Shown: positions 1 through 8,280 of the stretch, piece after piece | How positions within the stretch are numbered: the stretch's first letter is position 1 | Layout: the number at the start of each line of letters is the position of its first letter | NCBI RefSeq assembly: GCF_002006355.2 | Contig: NZ_CP096980.1 | Location: 3,968,001-4,032,000, forward strand | Direction of reading: 5' to 3' | DNA length: 64,000 bases | DNA from: Clostridium felsineum DSM 794 | GTDB lineage: Bacteria; Bacillota; Clostridia; Clostridiales; Clostridiaceae | Position numbers and translations under genes: made by a program | The notes under the pieces: generated by a model | The model's input: only the letters and a program-made list of their open reading frames with translations | What the model was told of the DNA's origin: nothing | The model's database searches: none

Positions 1-378
1 AAGATTTCTCATCCATTTGCTGATTTAACAGCATTTATAATATCATCTTATGCTTATAATAAACCCTATAAAGACATACTATACAATATAGGCTATAATC
101 TTGGTAAATGGATATATATAATAGATGCGTTTGATGATCTTAAAGAAGACCTTGAAAAGCAAAAATTCAATGCAATTAATGCGGCAATGAATTTAAACAA
201 TAAACCTTATGAAGAACTGATAAAAGATATATCTCCAAAAATCTCTTTTGTGCTGACAATGTGTGGAAGTAATTGTCTTCATAATTTAAACCTACTCCCA
301 CTTAAAACAAATCAAGATATACTTTTTAATATACTTCAATATGGTTTACTTGATAAAATGAATAATCTCAATTTATAA
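1..378 (+). CDS. DUF5685 family protein, C-terminal part (5' end outside window)
   Basis: An open frame runs from the first base to a TAA at 376-378, so only the last 125 residues are present. It contains HPFADLTAF, then LGKWIYIIDAFDDLKEDL, which matches my memory of the C-terminal half of DUF5685 proteins (an all-helical Clostridia/Bacillota family with Cys residues near its N-terminus, not visible here). The internal ATG at 187 is not the start, because good coding sequence continues upstream of it. The gene lies 31 bases before a J-domain gene and a membrane-protein gene on the same strand, so the three probably form an operon. The biochemical function is unknown. Family assignment is from motif memory, moderately sure. 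Confidence 0.7.
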   Translation, partial: KISHPFADLTAFIISSYAYNKPYKDILYNIGYNLGKWIYIIDAFDDLKEDLEKQKFNAINAAMNLNNKPYEELIKDISPKISFVLTMCGSNCLHNLNLLPLKTNQDILFNILQYGLLDKMNNLNL

Positions 379-409
379 AAGATTTTTTCATACATAAGGA
401 GTGGTAATA

Positions 410-1006
410 ATGGATAATCCATATAAAATACTTGGTGTAAACGAAAATGCTTCACAAGACGAAATAAAAAAAGCTTATAGAGAACTTGCTAAAAAATATC
501 ATCCAGATCAATACGGAAATAATCCTTTAAAAACTTTGGCAGAAGAAAAAATGCGTGAGATTAATGAAGCTTACGACTTTTTAATGAAAAATTCTCAAAA
601 TAACTCATATACAAACTCAAGTAGTGGATACAATAACTACAGTGATGGAAATGTAGATTATGCCTCTATAAGAAATGACTTAAATCGTGGCGATATTAAT
701 TCTGCTGAAGCAAAGCTTAACAGAACAAACTTAAGAGATGCTGAATGGTTTTTTCTTATGGGAAATGTGTGTCTTAGACGAGGTTATTATGACAATGCTT
801 ACAATTATATACAAAAAGCTTGTAATCTAAATCCTTCTAATCCAGAATATACGAATGCTCTTCAAAGTTTAAGAATGCAGGGTAATTCTTATAGAAATCC
901 TTATAATAATCGTGGATATGGGGATAGAGATTCTCAGTTATGTAATTTATGTATAAGTTTATGGTGTGCTGATACCTTATGTGACTGCATGGGCGGAGGC
1001 TGCTAA
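410..1006 (+). CDS. J-domain (DnaJ-like) protein with TPR-like middle and Cys-rich tail
   Basis: A 198-residue protein. Residues 1-65 form a J domain with the HPD tripeptide at 31-33, which in this family stimulates the ATPase of DnaK. A Ser/Asn/Tyr-rich linker follows (about 65-82), then a helical stretch at about 85-150 with a TPR-like repeat (AEWFFLMGNVCLRRGYYDNA, then LNPSNPEY). The last 25 residues are unusually Cys-rich, with seven Cys ending in CMGGGC. The DnaJ G/F region, zinc-finger repeats and client-binding domain are absent, so this is a class C type co-chaperone. The start is the ATG at 410, because AAGGAG at 396-401 sits at the right distance; the GTG at 401 overlaps that site. 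It stands between a DUF5685 gene and a membrane-protein gene. Confidence 0.85.
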   Translation: MDNPYKILGVNENASQDEIKKAYRELAKKYHPDQYGNNPLKTLAEEKMREINEAYDFLMKNSQNNSYTNSSSGYNNYSDGNVDYASIRNDLNRGDINSAEAKLNRTNLRDAEWFFLMGNVCLRRGYYDNAYNYIQKACNLNPSNPEYTNALQSLRMQGNSYRNPYNNRGYGDRDSQLCNLCISLWCADTLCDCMGGGC

Positions 1007-1020
1007 AAGGAGCTGATAAT

Positions 1021-1527
1021 TTGAAAAAAACTCAAAGTTTAACACGTGGAAGTATTTATACAGCTATTGGGGTAGTATTAATTTATTTATCAAGCATAAT
1101 ACCAGCAGGCAAAATTTCTTTTTTAGTGGCAGCATCTTTAGTAATTCCTCTTTCAATTGTCACTATTGGAATAAGAAATTCTATTATGGTTTATATAACT
1201 ACTTCAATATTAAGTTTAGTACTTCTAGGCTTCAGACAAAATATAATCATATATATTATATTATTTGGTAACTTTGGTTTTATAAAATTATATATAGAAA
1301 AACTTAGAAGACTACCTCTTGAATTTTTACTTAAACTCATTTATTTTAATGCAGCTATATTTATAATATATGCACTTTACAAAACTCTATTTTTAAGTAT
1401 ACCTTATAAAAATTTGCCTATTTATGCGATTATTGTAGTTCTTGAATTGGTTTTTCTACTTTATGATTACATTATTTCTCTTTTTGTGTTCTACATAAAC
1501 AGACATCTTACAAAATTTTTGAGATGA
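1021..1527 (+). CDS. Small polytopic membrane protein of unknown function
   Basis: A 168-residue, very hydrophobic protein with about five predicted membrane segments (roughly residues 13-30, 33-52, 55-85, 105-127 and 132-158). The start is TTG at 1021, preceded by AAAGGAG at 1006-1012, which overlaps the stop of the J-domain gene. This tight spacing supports co-transcription and probably coupled translation. The N-terminal pattern resembles small ECF-transporter-S or DUF2232-like membrane proteins, but I cannot assign a family. The gene is followed directly by the promoter of a tRNA gene and I see no terminator hairpin after it. Confidence 0.7.
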   Translation: MKKTQSLTRGSIYTAIGVVLIYLSSIIPAGKISFLVAASLVIPLSIVTIGIRNSIMVYITTSILSLVLLGFRQNIIIYIILFGNFGFIKLYIEKLRRLPLEFLLKLIYFNAAIFIIYALYKTLFLSIPYKNLPIYAIIVVLELVFLLYDYIISLFVFYINRHLTKFLR

Positions 1528-1530
1528 CCA

Positions 1531-1558
1531 TTGACATATTATAAAAATTTGCTATAAT
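1531..1558 (+). promoter_or_regulatory. Promoter for tRNA-Gln
   Basis: TTGACA at 1531-1536 and TATAAT at 1553-1558 are separated by 16 bases. The -10 is extended (TGCTATAAT). This near-consensus sigma-A promoter lies about 45 bases before the mature tRNA 5' end. Confidence 0.85.
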
Positions 1559-1600
1559 ATTAATTGTTGCTATTATTTAGCATAATTATAAGTGACTTAA

Positions 1601-1677
1601 TGCCCTATAGCCAAATTGGTAAGGCACCTGATTCTGGTTCAGGCACTGTGTAGGTTCGAGTCCTGCTAGGGCAGCCA
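1601..1677 (+). tRNA. tRNA-Gln (anticodon CTG)
   Basis: The acceptor stem TGCCCTA (1601-1607) pairs with TAGGGCA (1667-1673), followed by discriminator G and an encoded CCA (1675-1677). The anticodon arm is CCTGA, loop TTCTGGT, TCAGG, giving anticodon CTG, which reads the Gln codon CAG. The T arm GTAGG/CCTGC encloses TTCGAGT. It is a single tRNA rather than part of a cluster, with its own promoter and terminator. CAG is the rarer Gln codon in AT-rich genomes, so a separate TTG-anticodon isoacceptor is expected elsewhere. Confidence 0.95.
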
Positions 1678-1709
1678 AAAGCTTCAATTTTTATTGGAGC
1701 TTTTTATTG
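1677..1709 (+). terminator. Rho-independent terminator of tRNA-Gln
   Basis: AAAAGCTTCAAT at 1677-1688 pairs with ATTGGAGCTTTT at 1693-1704 around a TTTT loop and continues into T residues. It begins at the last base of the CCA. Confidence 0.85.
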
Positions 1710-1713
1710 TATA

Positions 1714-1742
1714 TTTACAATAAATTTGGGCTATTTTATAAT
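1714..1742 (+). promoter_or_regulatory. Promoter of the leuS T-box leader
   Basis: TTTACA at 1714-1719 and TATAAT at 1737-1742 are 17 bases apart. Transcription would start near 1749, just before the conserved 5' part of the T-box. Confidence 0.6.
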
Positions 1743-1748
1743 TATTTA

Positions 1749-1986
1749 AAAGATTATATTTGAATATTAAAGGCTTTGAACAAGAGTAGTAGTATTTTTT
1801 TATTTTTAAGAGAGCTGTTGTATGGTGTGAAACAGTAATAAATAATATGAACTCGCTTGGGAGCTTATTTGCAGAAAAGCAAGTACGGCTTATGTCGTTA
1901 ATTTTTTAAGTGAGGTATTTTCCTAACTTGAGTGGTACCGCGGAAGTAAGGCTTTCGTCTCAATATTGAGATGAAAGCTTTTTTTG
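1749..1986 (+). promoter_or_regulatory. Leucine T-box riboswitch with terminator
   Basis: The leader contains GAACAAGAGTAGTA near the 5' end, a stem I AGAGAGCTG segment, and the canonical T-box core GAGTGGTACCGCGG at 1930-1943, which pairs with the uncharged tRNA acceptor end. The likely specifier codon is CTC (Leu) at 1852-1854, in the same GAA-NNN context as the TGG specifier of the trpS leader in this window. An intrinsic terminator follows: AAGGCTTTCGTCTCA at 1948-1962 pairs with TGAGATGAAAGCTT, then a T run to about 1985. Uncharged tRNA-Leu would favour the antiterminator and allow leuS expression. Confidence 0.93.
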
Positions 1987-2033
1987 TATATATTCTTAAA
2001 AGCTTTATTGAAAAAATTATAGGAGGCAATAAT

Positions 2034-4472
2034 ATGAGTACTTACAGTACAAAAATTGATGAGAAATGGCAAAAAAAATGGGAAGAAACAGATATTTATA
2101 AATTTGATGAAAATGATCTAAAGAAAAAATTATATGTATTAGAGATGTTCTCTTACCCTTCTGGTGCAAAGCTTCATGCAGGTCACTGGTTTAACTATGC
2201 TCCAGTAGACTCCTGGGCAAGATTCAAAAAAATGACTGGTTTTAATGTATTTCAACCAATGGGTTTTGACGCATTTGGTCTTCCTGCAGAAAACTACGCT
2301 ATAAAAACAGGAATTCACCCTAAAGATTCTACACTAAAAAATATTGAAACCATGGAAAAACAATTAAAATCTATGGGTGCAATGTTTAATTGGGATCACG
2401 AAGTAATAACTTGCATGCCTGATTATTATAAATGGACTCAATGGCTATTCTTAGAACTTTACAAGAATGGTCTTGCTTATAGAAAAAAAGCTCCAGCAAA
2501 CTGGTGCCCTAGCTGTAATACAGTTTTAGCTAATGAACAAGTTGTAGACGGTACTTGTGAAAGATGCGGAACTGAGGTTATAAAAAAAGATTTAACTCAA
2601 TGGTTCTTTAAAATAACTAATTATGCTGAAGAACTTCTACAAAAACTAGATGAACTTGATTGGCCTGAAAAAACAAAAGCAATGCAAAAGCACTGGATAG
2701 GAAAATCAAAAGGTGCTGAAGTAACCTTTAAGGTAGCTGACATTGACTTGAAATTTGATGTATTTACTACAAGAGTTGACACACTTTCAGGTGTAACTTA
2801 CGTAGTACTTGCACCTGAAAGTCCTCTAGCAGATGAACTTACAAAGCCAGAATTTAAAGAAGAAGTTGAAGCATATAAACTTCAAGCTCAAAAACAATCT
2901 GAAATCGAAAGACAATCAATTACTAGAGAAAAAACAGGTGTATTCACAGGCTCTTATGCTATAAATCCTATAAATAATAAAAAAGTTCCTATTTGGATAG
3001 CTGATTATGTAATATACACTTATGGTACTGGTGCTGTTATGGCAGTTCCTTCACATGATGATAGAGATTTTGCTTTTGCAACTAAATATAAGCTTCCAAT
3101 AATAAGAGTTGTTGAGGGTGGAGATACACTTCCATTTACAGGCTATGGTCCTCTTGTTAACAGCGGCGAATTTGATGGTCTTAAAGCTGCGGCTGCTAAG
3201 GAAGCTATTGTAAATAAACTTTCTAAAGATGAGCTTGGAAGATGGAAGGTAAATTACAGACTTCGTGACTGGCTTGTTTCAAGACAAAGATATTGGGGTG
3301 CTCCAATACCAGTAGTATACTGTGACAAATGTGGAATAGTACCAGTGCCAGAAAAAGATCTTCCAGTAGAATTGCCTTATAATGTAGAATTTAAACCTAC
3401 TGGTAAATCTCCTTTGGACTCTTCTGAGGATTTCATTAATACAACATGTCCTCATTGCGGAGGTCCTGCGAAAAGAGAATCTGATACTTTAGATACTTTT
3501 GTATGTTCTTCTTGGTACTATTTAAGATATGCAGATAACAAAAATAGTGATAAACCCTTTGATCCAGAAAAAATAAATGAAATGCTTCCTGTAGATAAAT
3601 ACGTAGGTGGTCCTGAACACGCATGTATGCATCTACTTTATGCAAGATTTATAACAAAAGCCTTAAGAGATATTGGATACCTTAAATTTGATGAACCCTT
3701 CTTATCCTTACGCCACCAAGGATTAATTCTAGGTCCTGATGGTCAAAAAATGAGTAAATCAAAAGGAAATACAATTTCTCCTGATGATATTATAGAAGAG
3801 CATGGTTCTGATGTATTTAGAATGTATTTAATGTTTGGCTTCGACTACGCTGAAGGCGGTGCTTGGAGTGATGATGGCGTAAAAGCAATGGCTAAATTCG
3901 TAGATAGACTTTCAAGAGCAATTGAAACTGCAAAAGAAGAAATCAACAATAAATCCAACTCAAAAACAGACATGGGAAAAGAAGAAAAAGAGCTAAATTA
4001 CGTTAGAAATCATTCAATAAAAGCTGTAACAGAGGATATGGATAAATTCCAATTTAACACTTGTATAGCTAGACTTATGGAATTTACAAACTCTTTGTCA
4101 AAATATCTAACTGTAGCTAATAAAAATGTTGAACTTCTTCGTGCTACTACAATTGATATAATAAAATTAATAGCACCATTTGCACCTCACTTTGCTGAAG
4201 AAGAGTGGAGTTTACTTGATGGTAACTATTCAGTTTTCAATGAAACATGGCCAAAATTTGATAAAAAAGCTCTTGTAAAAGATGAAGTTGAAATAGCCGT
4301 TCAAGTAAATGGTAAGATTAAAGCCAAAATAAACGTATCTACAAGCTTAGTAGATGATGAAATTAAAGCTGCTGCATTAGATGATGATAAAGTTAAGGCA
4401 GCAACTGATGGTAAAACTATAGTAAAAGTTATAGTTATAAAAGGACGTCTTGTAAATATAGTTGTTAAATAA
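2034..4472 (+). CDS. leuS: Leucyl-tRNA synthetase
   Basis: An 812-residue class I aminoacyl-tRNA synthetase that charges tRNA-Leu in the cytoplasm. The HIGH signature is HAGH at 48-51 after PSGAKL, and the KMSKS signature is at 572-576. A CPSC...CERCG zinc-type cluster lies near residue 160, the CP1 editing domain follows (about 230-420), and the C-terminal anticodon-binding region ends in the typical small beta domain (VQVNGKIKAKI). Length is normal for bacterial LeuRS. The reading frame extends upstream to an ATG at 1971, but that ATG is inside the T-box terminator; the ATG at 2034 has AGGAGG at 2021-2026 and is the real start. Expression is controlled by the T-box leader. It is followed by a strong terminator shared with the gerKC side. 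Confidence 0.97.
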   Translation: MSTYSTKIDEKWQKKWEETDIYKFDENDLKKKLYVLEMFSYPSGAKLHAGHWFNYAPVDSWARFKKMTGFNVFQPMGFDAFGLPAENYAIKTGIHPKDSTLKNIETMEKQLKSMGAMFNWDHEVITCMPDYYKWTQWLFLELYKNGLAYRKKAPANWCPSCNTVLANEQVVDGTCERCGTEVIKKDLTQWFFKITNYAEELLQKLDELDWPEKTKAMQKHWIGKSKGAEVTFKVADIDLKFDVFTTRVDTLSGVTYVVLAPESPLADELTKPEFKEEVEAYKLQAQKQSEIERQSITREKTGVFTGSYAINPINNKKVPIWIADYVIYTYGTGAVMAVPSHDDRDFAFATKYKLPIIRVVEGGDTLPFTGYGPLVNSGEFDGLKAAAAKEAIVNKLSKDELGRWKVNYRLRDWLVSRQRYWGAPIPVVYCDKCGIVPVPEKDLPVELPYNVEFKPTGKSPLDSSEDFINTTCPHCGGPAKRESDTLDTFVCSSWYYLRYADNKNSDKPFDPEKINEMLPVDKYVGGPEHACMHLLYARFITKALRDIGYLKFDEPFLSLRHQGLILGPDGQKMSKSKGNTISPDDIIEEHGSDVFRMYLMFGFDYAEGGAWSDDGVKAMAKFVDRLSRAIETAKEEINNKSNSKTDMGKEEKELNYVRNHSIKAVTEDMDKFQFNTCIARLMEFTNSLSKYLTVANKNVELLRATTIDIIKLIAPFAPHFAEEEWSLLDGNYSVFNETWPKFDKKALVKDEVEIAVQVNGKIKAKINVSTSLVDDEIKAAALDDDKVKAATDGKTIVKVIVIKGRLVNIVVK

Positions 4473-4482
4473 TAATACAAAA

Positions 4483-4527
4483 GAAAGTAGGTATTAGTCT
4501 AAAGCTTAGGCTAATACCTACTTTTTA
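4483..4527. terminator. Bidirectional terminator between leuS and gerKC
   Basis: AAAGTAGGTATTAG at 4484-4497 pairs with CTAATACCTACTTT, with A and T tracts outside both arms. It lies between the convergent ends of leuS and gerKC and can serve both strands. Confidence 0.9.
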
Positions 4528-4534
4528 AATTTTA

Positions 4535-5647
4535 CTATTTAAAATTTGAAGCTTTACCACTCTGCTGTATTTCAACATGTGGTTCTATTTCAATAACTGT
4601 ATCTTTTATTATATCTGGTTTACTTACTTTATACTCATTTTCATACACATCTCTTACATTAAATATATCTTCATTTTTATCTTTATACTTATTAAAAACT
4701 CTATTACAGTTATTTATAATATTTTTTTCTGCATTTTCTTCTAGCGTCTTTTGTATACCTGTATTATAATTCATAAAACTTTGACTTTCTACAAGCCTTG
4801 TTTTTACATTTATAATTTTCCTTACATGAAATTTTCCGTTATAATATTTTCCTTTTGTTTTAGTTTTACTGTTAAGTATCCAGAGCGAAACAAAATCATT
4901 TTTAGTTTCCGGGTCTAACACTTCCATTGATCCAGATTTAACTTTGCCTATCATAAAATTATAAGATTCAGCTTCTGACTTATCGATTTTATCCACTAGC
5001 TTATCATTTTTAAAAATAGCACCACCATTTAATTCTACAGAATTTTTATTTTGAGTTGCTTCAAGGTCTATTGCGGTCATTACAACATCACGATTAGGAT
5101 CAATTCTCCTATTCAAAAAATCGTTATATTGAAGTTCTATCGCTCTGGAAGAAGTCCCTGTATTAATTATAAGCTCAGACAATAAGAAACCCACATATTC
5201 ATTTTCTTTAAACCCACCCTTCATCAGTTCATTAGCATTTCCTATGAAGGTAGCTACATAAGGCCTTAAATAAAATTGAATTCTTCTTCTAGCTAAATCT
5301 ATAAAAGGTTTTATTCCCTTTCTTGCAGCTTTTTCTGTAAATATATAAGCCTTAACTTGAGTAAAATTTAGTTCATAGCTACAATGTAGATTTATATCAT
5401 TTAAAGATTCAAAAGCTGTCTTTCCTGTTCCCTTAAAGGTTAATCTTTTTTCTCCTTGCTGACTTTTTCCCAAATTTTTAATAGGTTGAAAAACCTCTAG
5501 ATAAGTAACTATGTTTTTATCATCATCCACATCAAAAACAACAGTTGTAACAAATAAAATTTTATCTATATCCCTATAGTTAAAACATCCCGTAAGAATA
5601 ATAGTACACATTAGTATTGAGCATAAAACAGTTATTTTTTTTCTCAT
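4535..5647 (-). CDS. gerKC: Ger(x)C-type spore germination lipoprotein
   Basis: A 370-residue lipoprotein of the Spore_GerAC family, the C subunit of a nutrient germinant receptor in the spore inner membrane. The N-terminus is a lipoprotein signal peptide with lipobox LTGC (Cys21), followed by the family-typical NYRDIDK. The mature protein shows the usual three-domain pattern, including LEVFQPIKN and the ELNFTQVKAYIF region. The start ATG overlaps the stop of the A-subunit gene by four bases, so the pair is translationally coupled. The symbol gerK is used because the A-C pair with a divergent B gene matches the gerK arrangement described in C. perfringens; orthology was not tested. Confidence 0.9.
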   Translation of the reverse strand: MRKKITVLCSILMCTIILTGCFNYRDIDKILFVTTVVFDVDDDKNIVTYLEVFQPIKNLGKSQQGEKRLTFKGTGKTAFESLNDINLHCSYELNFTQVKAYIFTEKAARKGIKPFIDLARRRIQFYLRPYVATFIGNANELMKGGFKENEYVGFLLSELIINTGTSSRAIELQYNDFLNRRIDPNRDVVMTAIDLEATQNKNSVELNGGAIFKNDKLVDKIDKSEAESYNFMIGKVKSGSMEVLDPETKNDFVSLWILNSKTKTKGKYYNGKFHVRKIINVKTRLVESQSFMNYNTGIQKTLEENAEKNIINNCNRVFNKYKDKNEDIFNVRDVYENEYKVSKPDIIKDTVIEIEPHVEIQQSGKASNFK

Positions 5648-7047
5648 AACAAATCATCTTCCTGTAAAATATTATCGGTGGTATCCTCAAGTTCCCCTCT
5701 TAGTATTCTATCCCTTTGATTTAGTATTTTAGCAGTACCAATAGGAAATGTGTATAAATAGCCAACACTTCTAAGTGATGCAATATGTGCCAACAGAACA
5801 AATACTCCTGTAAAAAAGCCTGGAAGACCACAAAATGCAGAGAAAAGTGCTATTATTATTGACCACATGGAAACCGGCCCATATAAATTTGGTGTTAAAA
5901 ATGATGATATTGAACTTAACGCTACTATTATTATTGTTATTTCTGAAGTTAATCCAGCCTCAACTGCTGACTGCCCAAGTATAAGAGCTCCAACTATACT
6001 CATTGCCTGACCTACTGGTTGTGGAAGCCTTACTCCAGCCTCCCTTAAAATCTGGAAAAAGAACATCATTATAAGAAGTTCTATTATCGTAGGAAATGGT
6101 ATTCCAGATCTTGATATAGCTAATCTAAAAACAAAAGAAGATGGAATTAATGATACATGGTAAGTAATAATAGATATATATAATCCTGGAAGAAAGGTTG
6201 AGATAATAAAACCTAGCCATCTAAGAACTCTAGTTGCATTTACAACTATGCTATTTAAATAATAGTCATCTGGCATATGAAAATTCTCGTAAAAAAAGTA
6301 CGGTGCAATTGCAACAAAAGGTGTTCCGTCAACTATAACTGCAACTTTCCCCCTAAATAGATGATTGACTACTATATCTGCCTTTTCACTGTATCCAATA
6401 GTATCAAAAGCAGTTTTTTTACTTTTGAGCTTTTCTTCAATATAGTTAGAATCCAAAATGTAATCTGTAGTCATATCTTTAATTTGACCTTTAACATTAT
6501 TAACCAACTTTTCTGGTGCGGTTCCCTTTAAATATGCTACAACCACTACCGTTCTAGATTTCTCTCCTAAAAATACACTTTCAAATTTCAAATCTGCATT
6601 TTTAGCCTTTCTTCTTATAAGTGATATATTATCTACAAATGCTTCAGTAAACCCTTCTCTAGGTCCCTTTATTACTGCTTCTGTTATAGGTATTGATACA
6701 GACCTTCTTACATATCCTTTAGCCTCGCAAAATATAATTTCATCATAAAAATTTGTAATTATAACAACATCTCCAGATAATATGTGTAAAAGCATATCTT
6801 CTTTATCTTTAACGTCTCCTATTGAATTTGCAAGAAGCGCATCACTTTCTAGGTCAGACACTGTCTTTATAACATGTTTTCTTCTTATTATAGGTCCAAT
6901 TATGTACTCACTTATAAATTTTGAATCACATAAATTGTCTATAAATATTATATTGATTTGACCATTATCAGAGTTTATTGTTCTATACTTTACATCAACA
7001 TTATCTTTAAGTTTTTCTTTTACATAATTTAAATTTTCTTCATTCAT
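5644..7047 (-). CDS. gerKA: GerA-family spore germination protein (A subunit)
   Basis: A 467-residue A subunit of a GerA-type germinant receptor, thought to form an ion channel with the B and C partners. The N-terminal soluble half (about 1-240) contains LLHILSGDVVII, SVSIPITEAVIKGPREGF and LIRRKAKNADLKF, all family hallmarks. The C-terminal half has four or five membrane segments including the conserved GAGVRLPQPVGQA-like region (here EAGVRLPQPVGQAMSIVGAL). I start it at ATG 7047, because GGGTGG at 7058-7053 is five bases upstream; a GTG at 7056 in the same frame is possible but lies within that site. It overlaps gerKC by four bases. Confidence 0.92.
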   Translation of the reverse strand: MNEENLNYVKEKLKDNVDVKYRTINSDNGQINIIFIDNLCDSKFISEYIIGPIIRRKHVIKTVSDLESDALLANSIGDVKDKEDMLLHILSGDVVIITNFYDEIIFCEAKGYVRRSVSIPITEAVIKGPREGFTEAFVDNISLIRRKAKNADLKFESVFLGEKSRTVVVVAYLKGTAPEKLVNNVKGQIKDMTTDYILDSNYIEEKLKSKKTAFDTIGYSEKADIVVNHLFRGKVAVIVDGTPFVAIAPYFFYENFHMPDDYYLNSIVVNATRVLRWLGFIISTFLPGLYISIITYHVSLIPSSFVFRLAISRSGIPFPTIIELLIMMFFFQILREAGVRLPQPVGQAMSIVGALILGQSAVEAGLTSEITIIIVALSSISSFLTPNLYGPVSMWSIIIALFSAFCGLPGFFTGVFVLLAHIASLRSVGYLYTFPIGTAKILNQRDRILRGELEDTTDNILQEDDLL

Positions 7048-7145
7048 GTTTACCACCCATGCCTATTGTTTTCTTTAAATGTGAATAATATTCATAAAAT
7101 TAGAAAATAATATTATTACAATTTTACATAAAGGAAGTATTTATA

Positions 7146-8255
7146 ATGAGATATTTAAGCAAAAACTATTTAATTTTTATAATACTTGGAACAGCTGTTG
7201 TTAGTTTAAAGGCTTACCCTACACTATTAATAGAATATGGAGAAAGAGATACTTGGATAGCATTAATATTTTCATCACTTTTATTATTAATTTTTTCTCT
7301 TATTATAATAAAAGCTTTTTCAAGTAAAGCAGATGCAAAACTAAAAACTATATATTTTAGAGCTTTCGGCAAATATCTTGGCTCGTTTTTATTATGGCTC
7401 TTTATTCTTACATTAATATTAACCTTAATAGAATGTACTGCCTCCGAAAGCAGCATGATGAGTGTTAATATACTCGATAGAACACCAGCATGGTACTTAA
7501 TATTATTTCTTGTAATTCCTACGACCTATGCAATTCTGCACGGTGAAAACGCTATGCTTATTTTAACTATTATTGGGATATTCTTTATTTTTATTTCAGG
7601 TACAAATCTTTCAATCTTGTTATTTGCATACAGGAAGGTTGAGTATATAATGCCTATTATGAGAAATGGATTTTCCAAAAACTTTATTATATGCATATTT
7701 AAAGGACTCGCCATGTTATCCGGTTTTGGAATTCTTCTGCCTTTTATTTATAAGGTAAAATCTAGAGATAAGATTAAAACTCCAATTATAATAGGCTGGG
7801 CTCTTTTGTGTCAAATACAAGTTGTAGCAATGAGTGGACTTTTAATGACAATTACCGCTCCTCGTGCTGTTGATAAATACTATCCTCGTTTACTTCAAAC
7901 TCAGTTAGTAAATTACTTTAACTTTATAGAAAGTGGTGAGCTCTACGTACTTTTTCAAGTAATTGGCGGATGGTTTGTAAAATATATTTTGACCTTTTAT
8001 GCACTTTTAATAATTTTAAAACAGCTAAACATAAATCGAAAATATACTTTTTACATTGTATCGTTTTGTGTAACTATTTTAGCCTATATACTAAATACCA
8101 ATGTACTAAACTTATTTTCATTTATTGATTATTACACCTATATTTCTTTTGCTAACTTTATAATAATTCCATTTATTGCTTCATTAATAGTAATAATAAA
8201 GGATTACAAAAAATCCAAGCAAGACAAACAAGAAGAAGTAGAAACTATTAATTAA
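7146..8255 (+). CDS. gerKB: GerAB/GerKB-type spore germination permease
   Basis: A 369-residue membrane protein with about ten transmembrane segments, the B subunit of the germinant receptor and the likely ligand-binding subunit, related to APC-superfamily transporters. The start ATG has AAAGGAAG just upstream. It is transcribed divergently from gerKA-gerKC across about 98 bases of AT-rich DNA. The last codons form one arm of a terminator hairpin shared with the facing alarmone synthetase gene. Confidence 0.9.
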   Translation: MRYLSKNYLIFIILGTAVVSLKAYPTLLIEYGERDTWIALIFSSLLLLIFSLIIIKAFSSKADAKLKTIYFRAFGKYLGSFLLWLFILTLILTLIECTASESSMMSVNILDRTPAWYLILFLVIPTTYAILHGENAMLILTIIGIFFIFISGTNLSILLFAYRKVEYIMPIMRNGFSKNFIICIFKGLAMLSGFGILLPFIYKVKSRDKIKTPIIIGWALLCQIQVVAMSGLLMTITAPRAVDKYYPRLLQTQLVNYFNFIESGELYVLFQVIGGWFVKYILTFYALLIILKQLNINRKYTFYIVSFCVTILAYILNTNVLNLFSFIDYYTYISFANFIIIPFIASLIVIIKDYKKSKQDKQEEVETIN

Positions 8256-8280
8256 ACTAAGTTTCTACTTCTTCTTATTT
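8230..8280. terminator. Terminator hairpin built from the 3' ends of two convergent genes
   Basis: A roughly 17-bp stem: AAGAAGAAGTAGAAACT at 8230-8246 pairs with AGTTTCTACTTCTTCTT at 8260-8276. The left arm encodes the end of gerKB (stop at 8253-8255) and the right arm reaches the stop codon of the alarmone synthetase gene (8275-8277). A and T runs flank it, so it can work on both strands. Confidence 0.8.

Noticed and set aside
1971..2033. Upstream extension of leuS to an ATG at 1971
   Set aside because: The ATG is inside the T-box terminator arm. The AGGAGG-preceded ATG at 2034 is the start.
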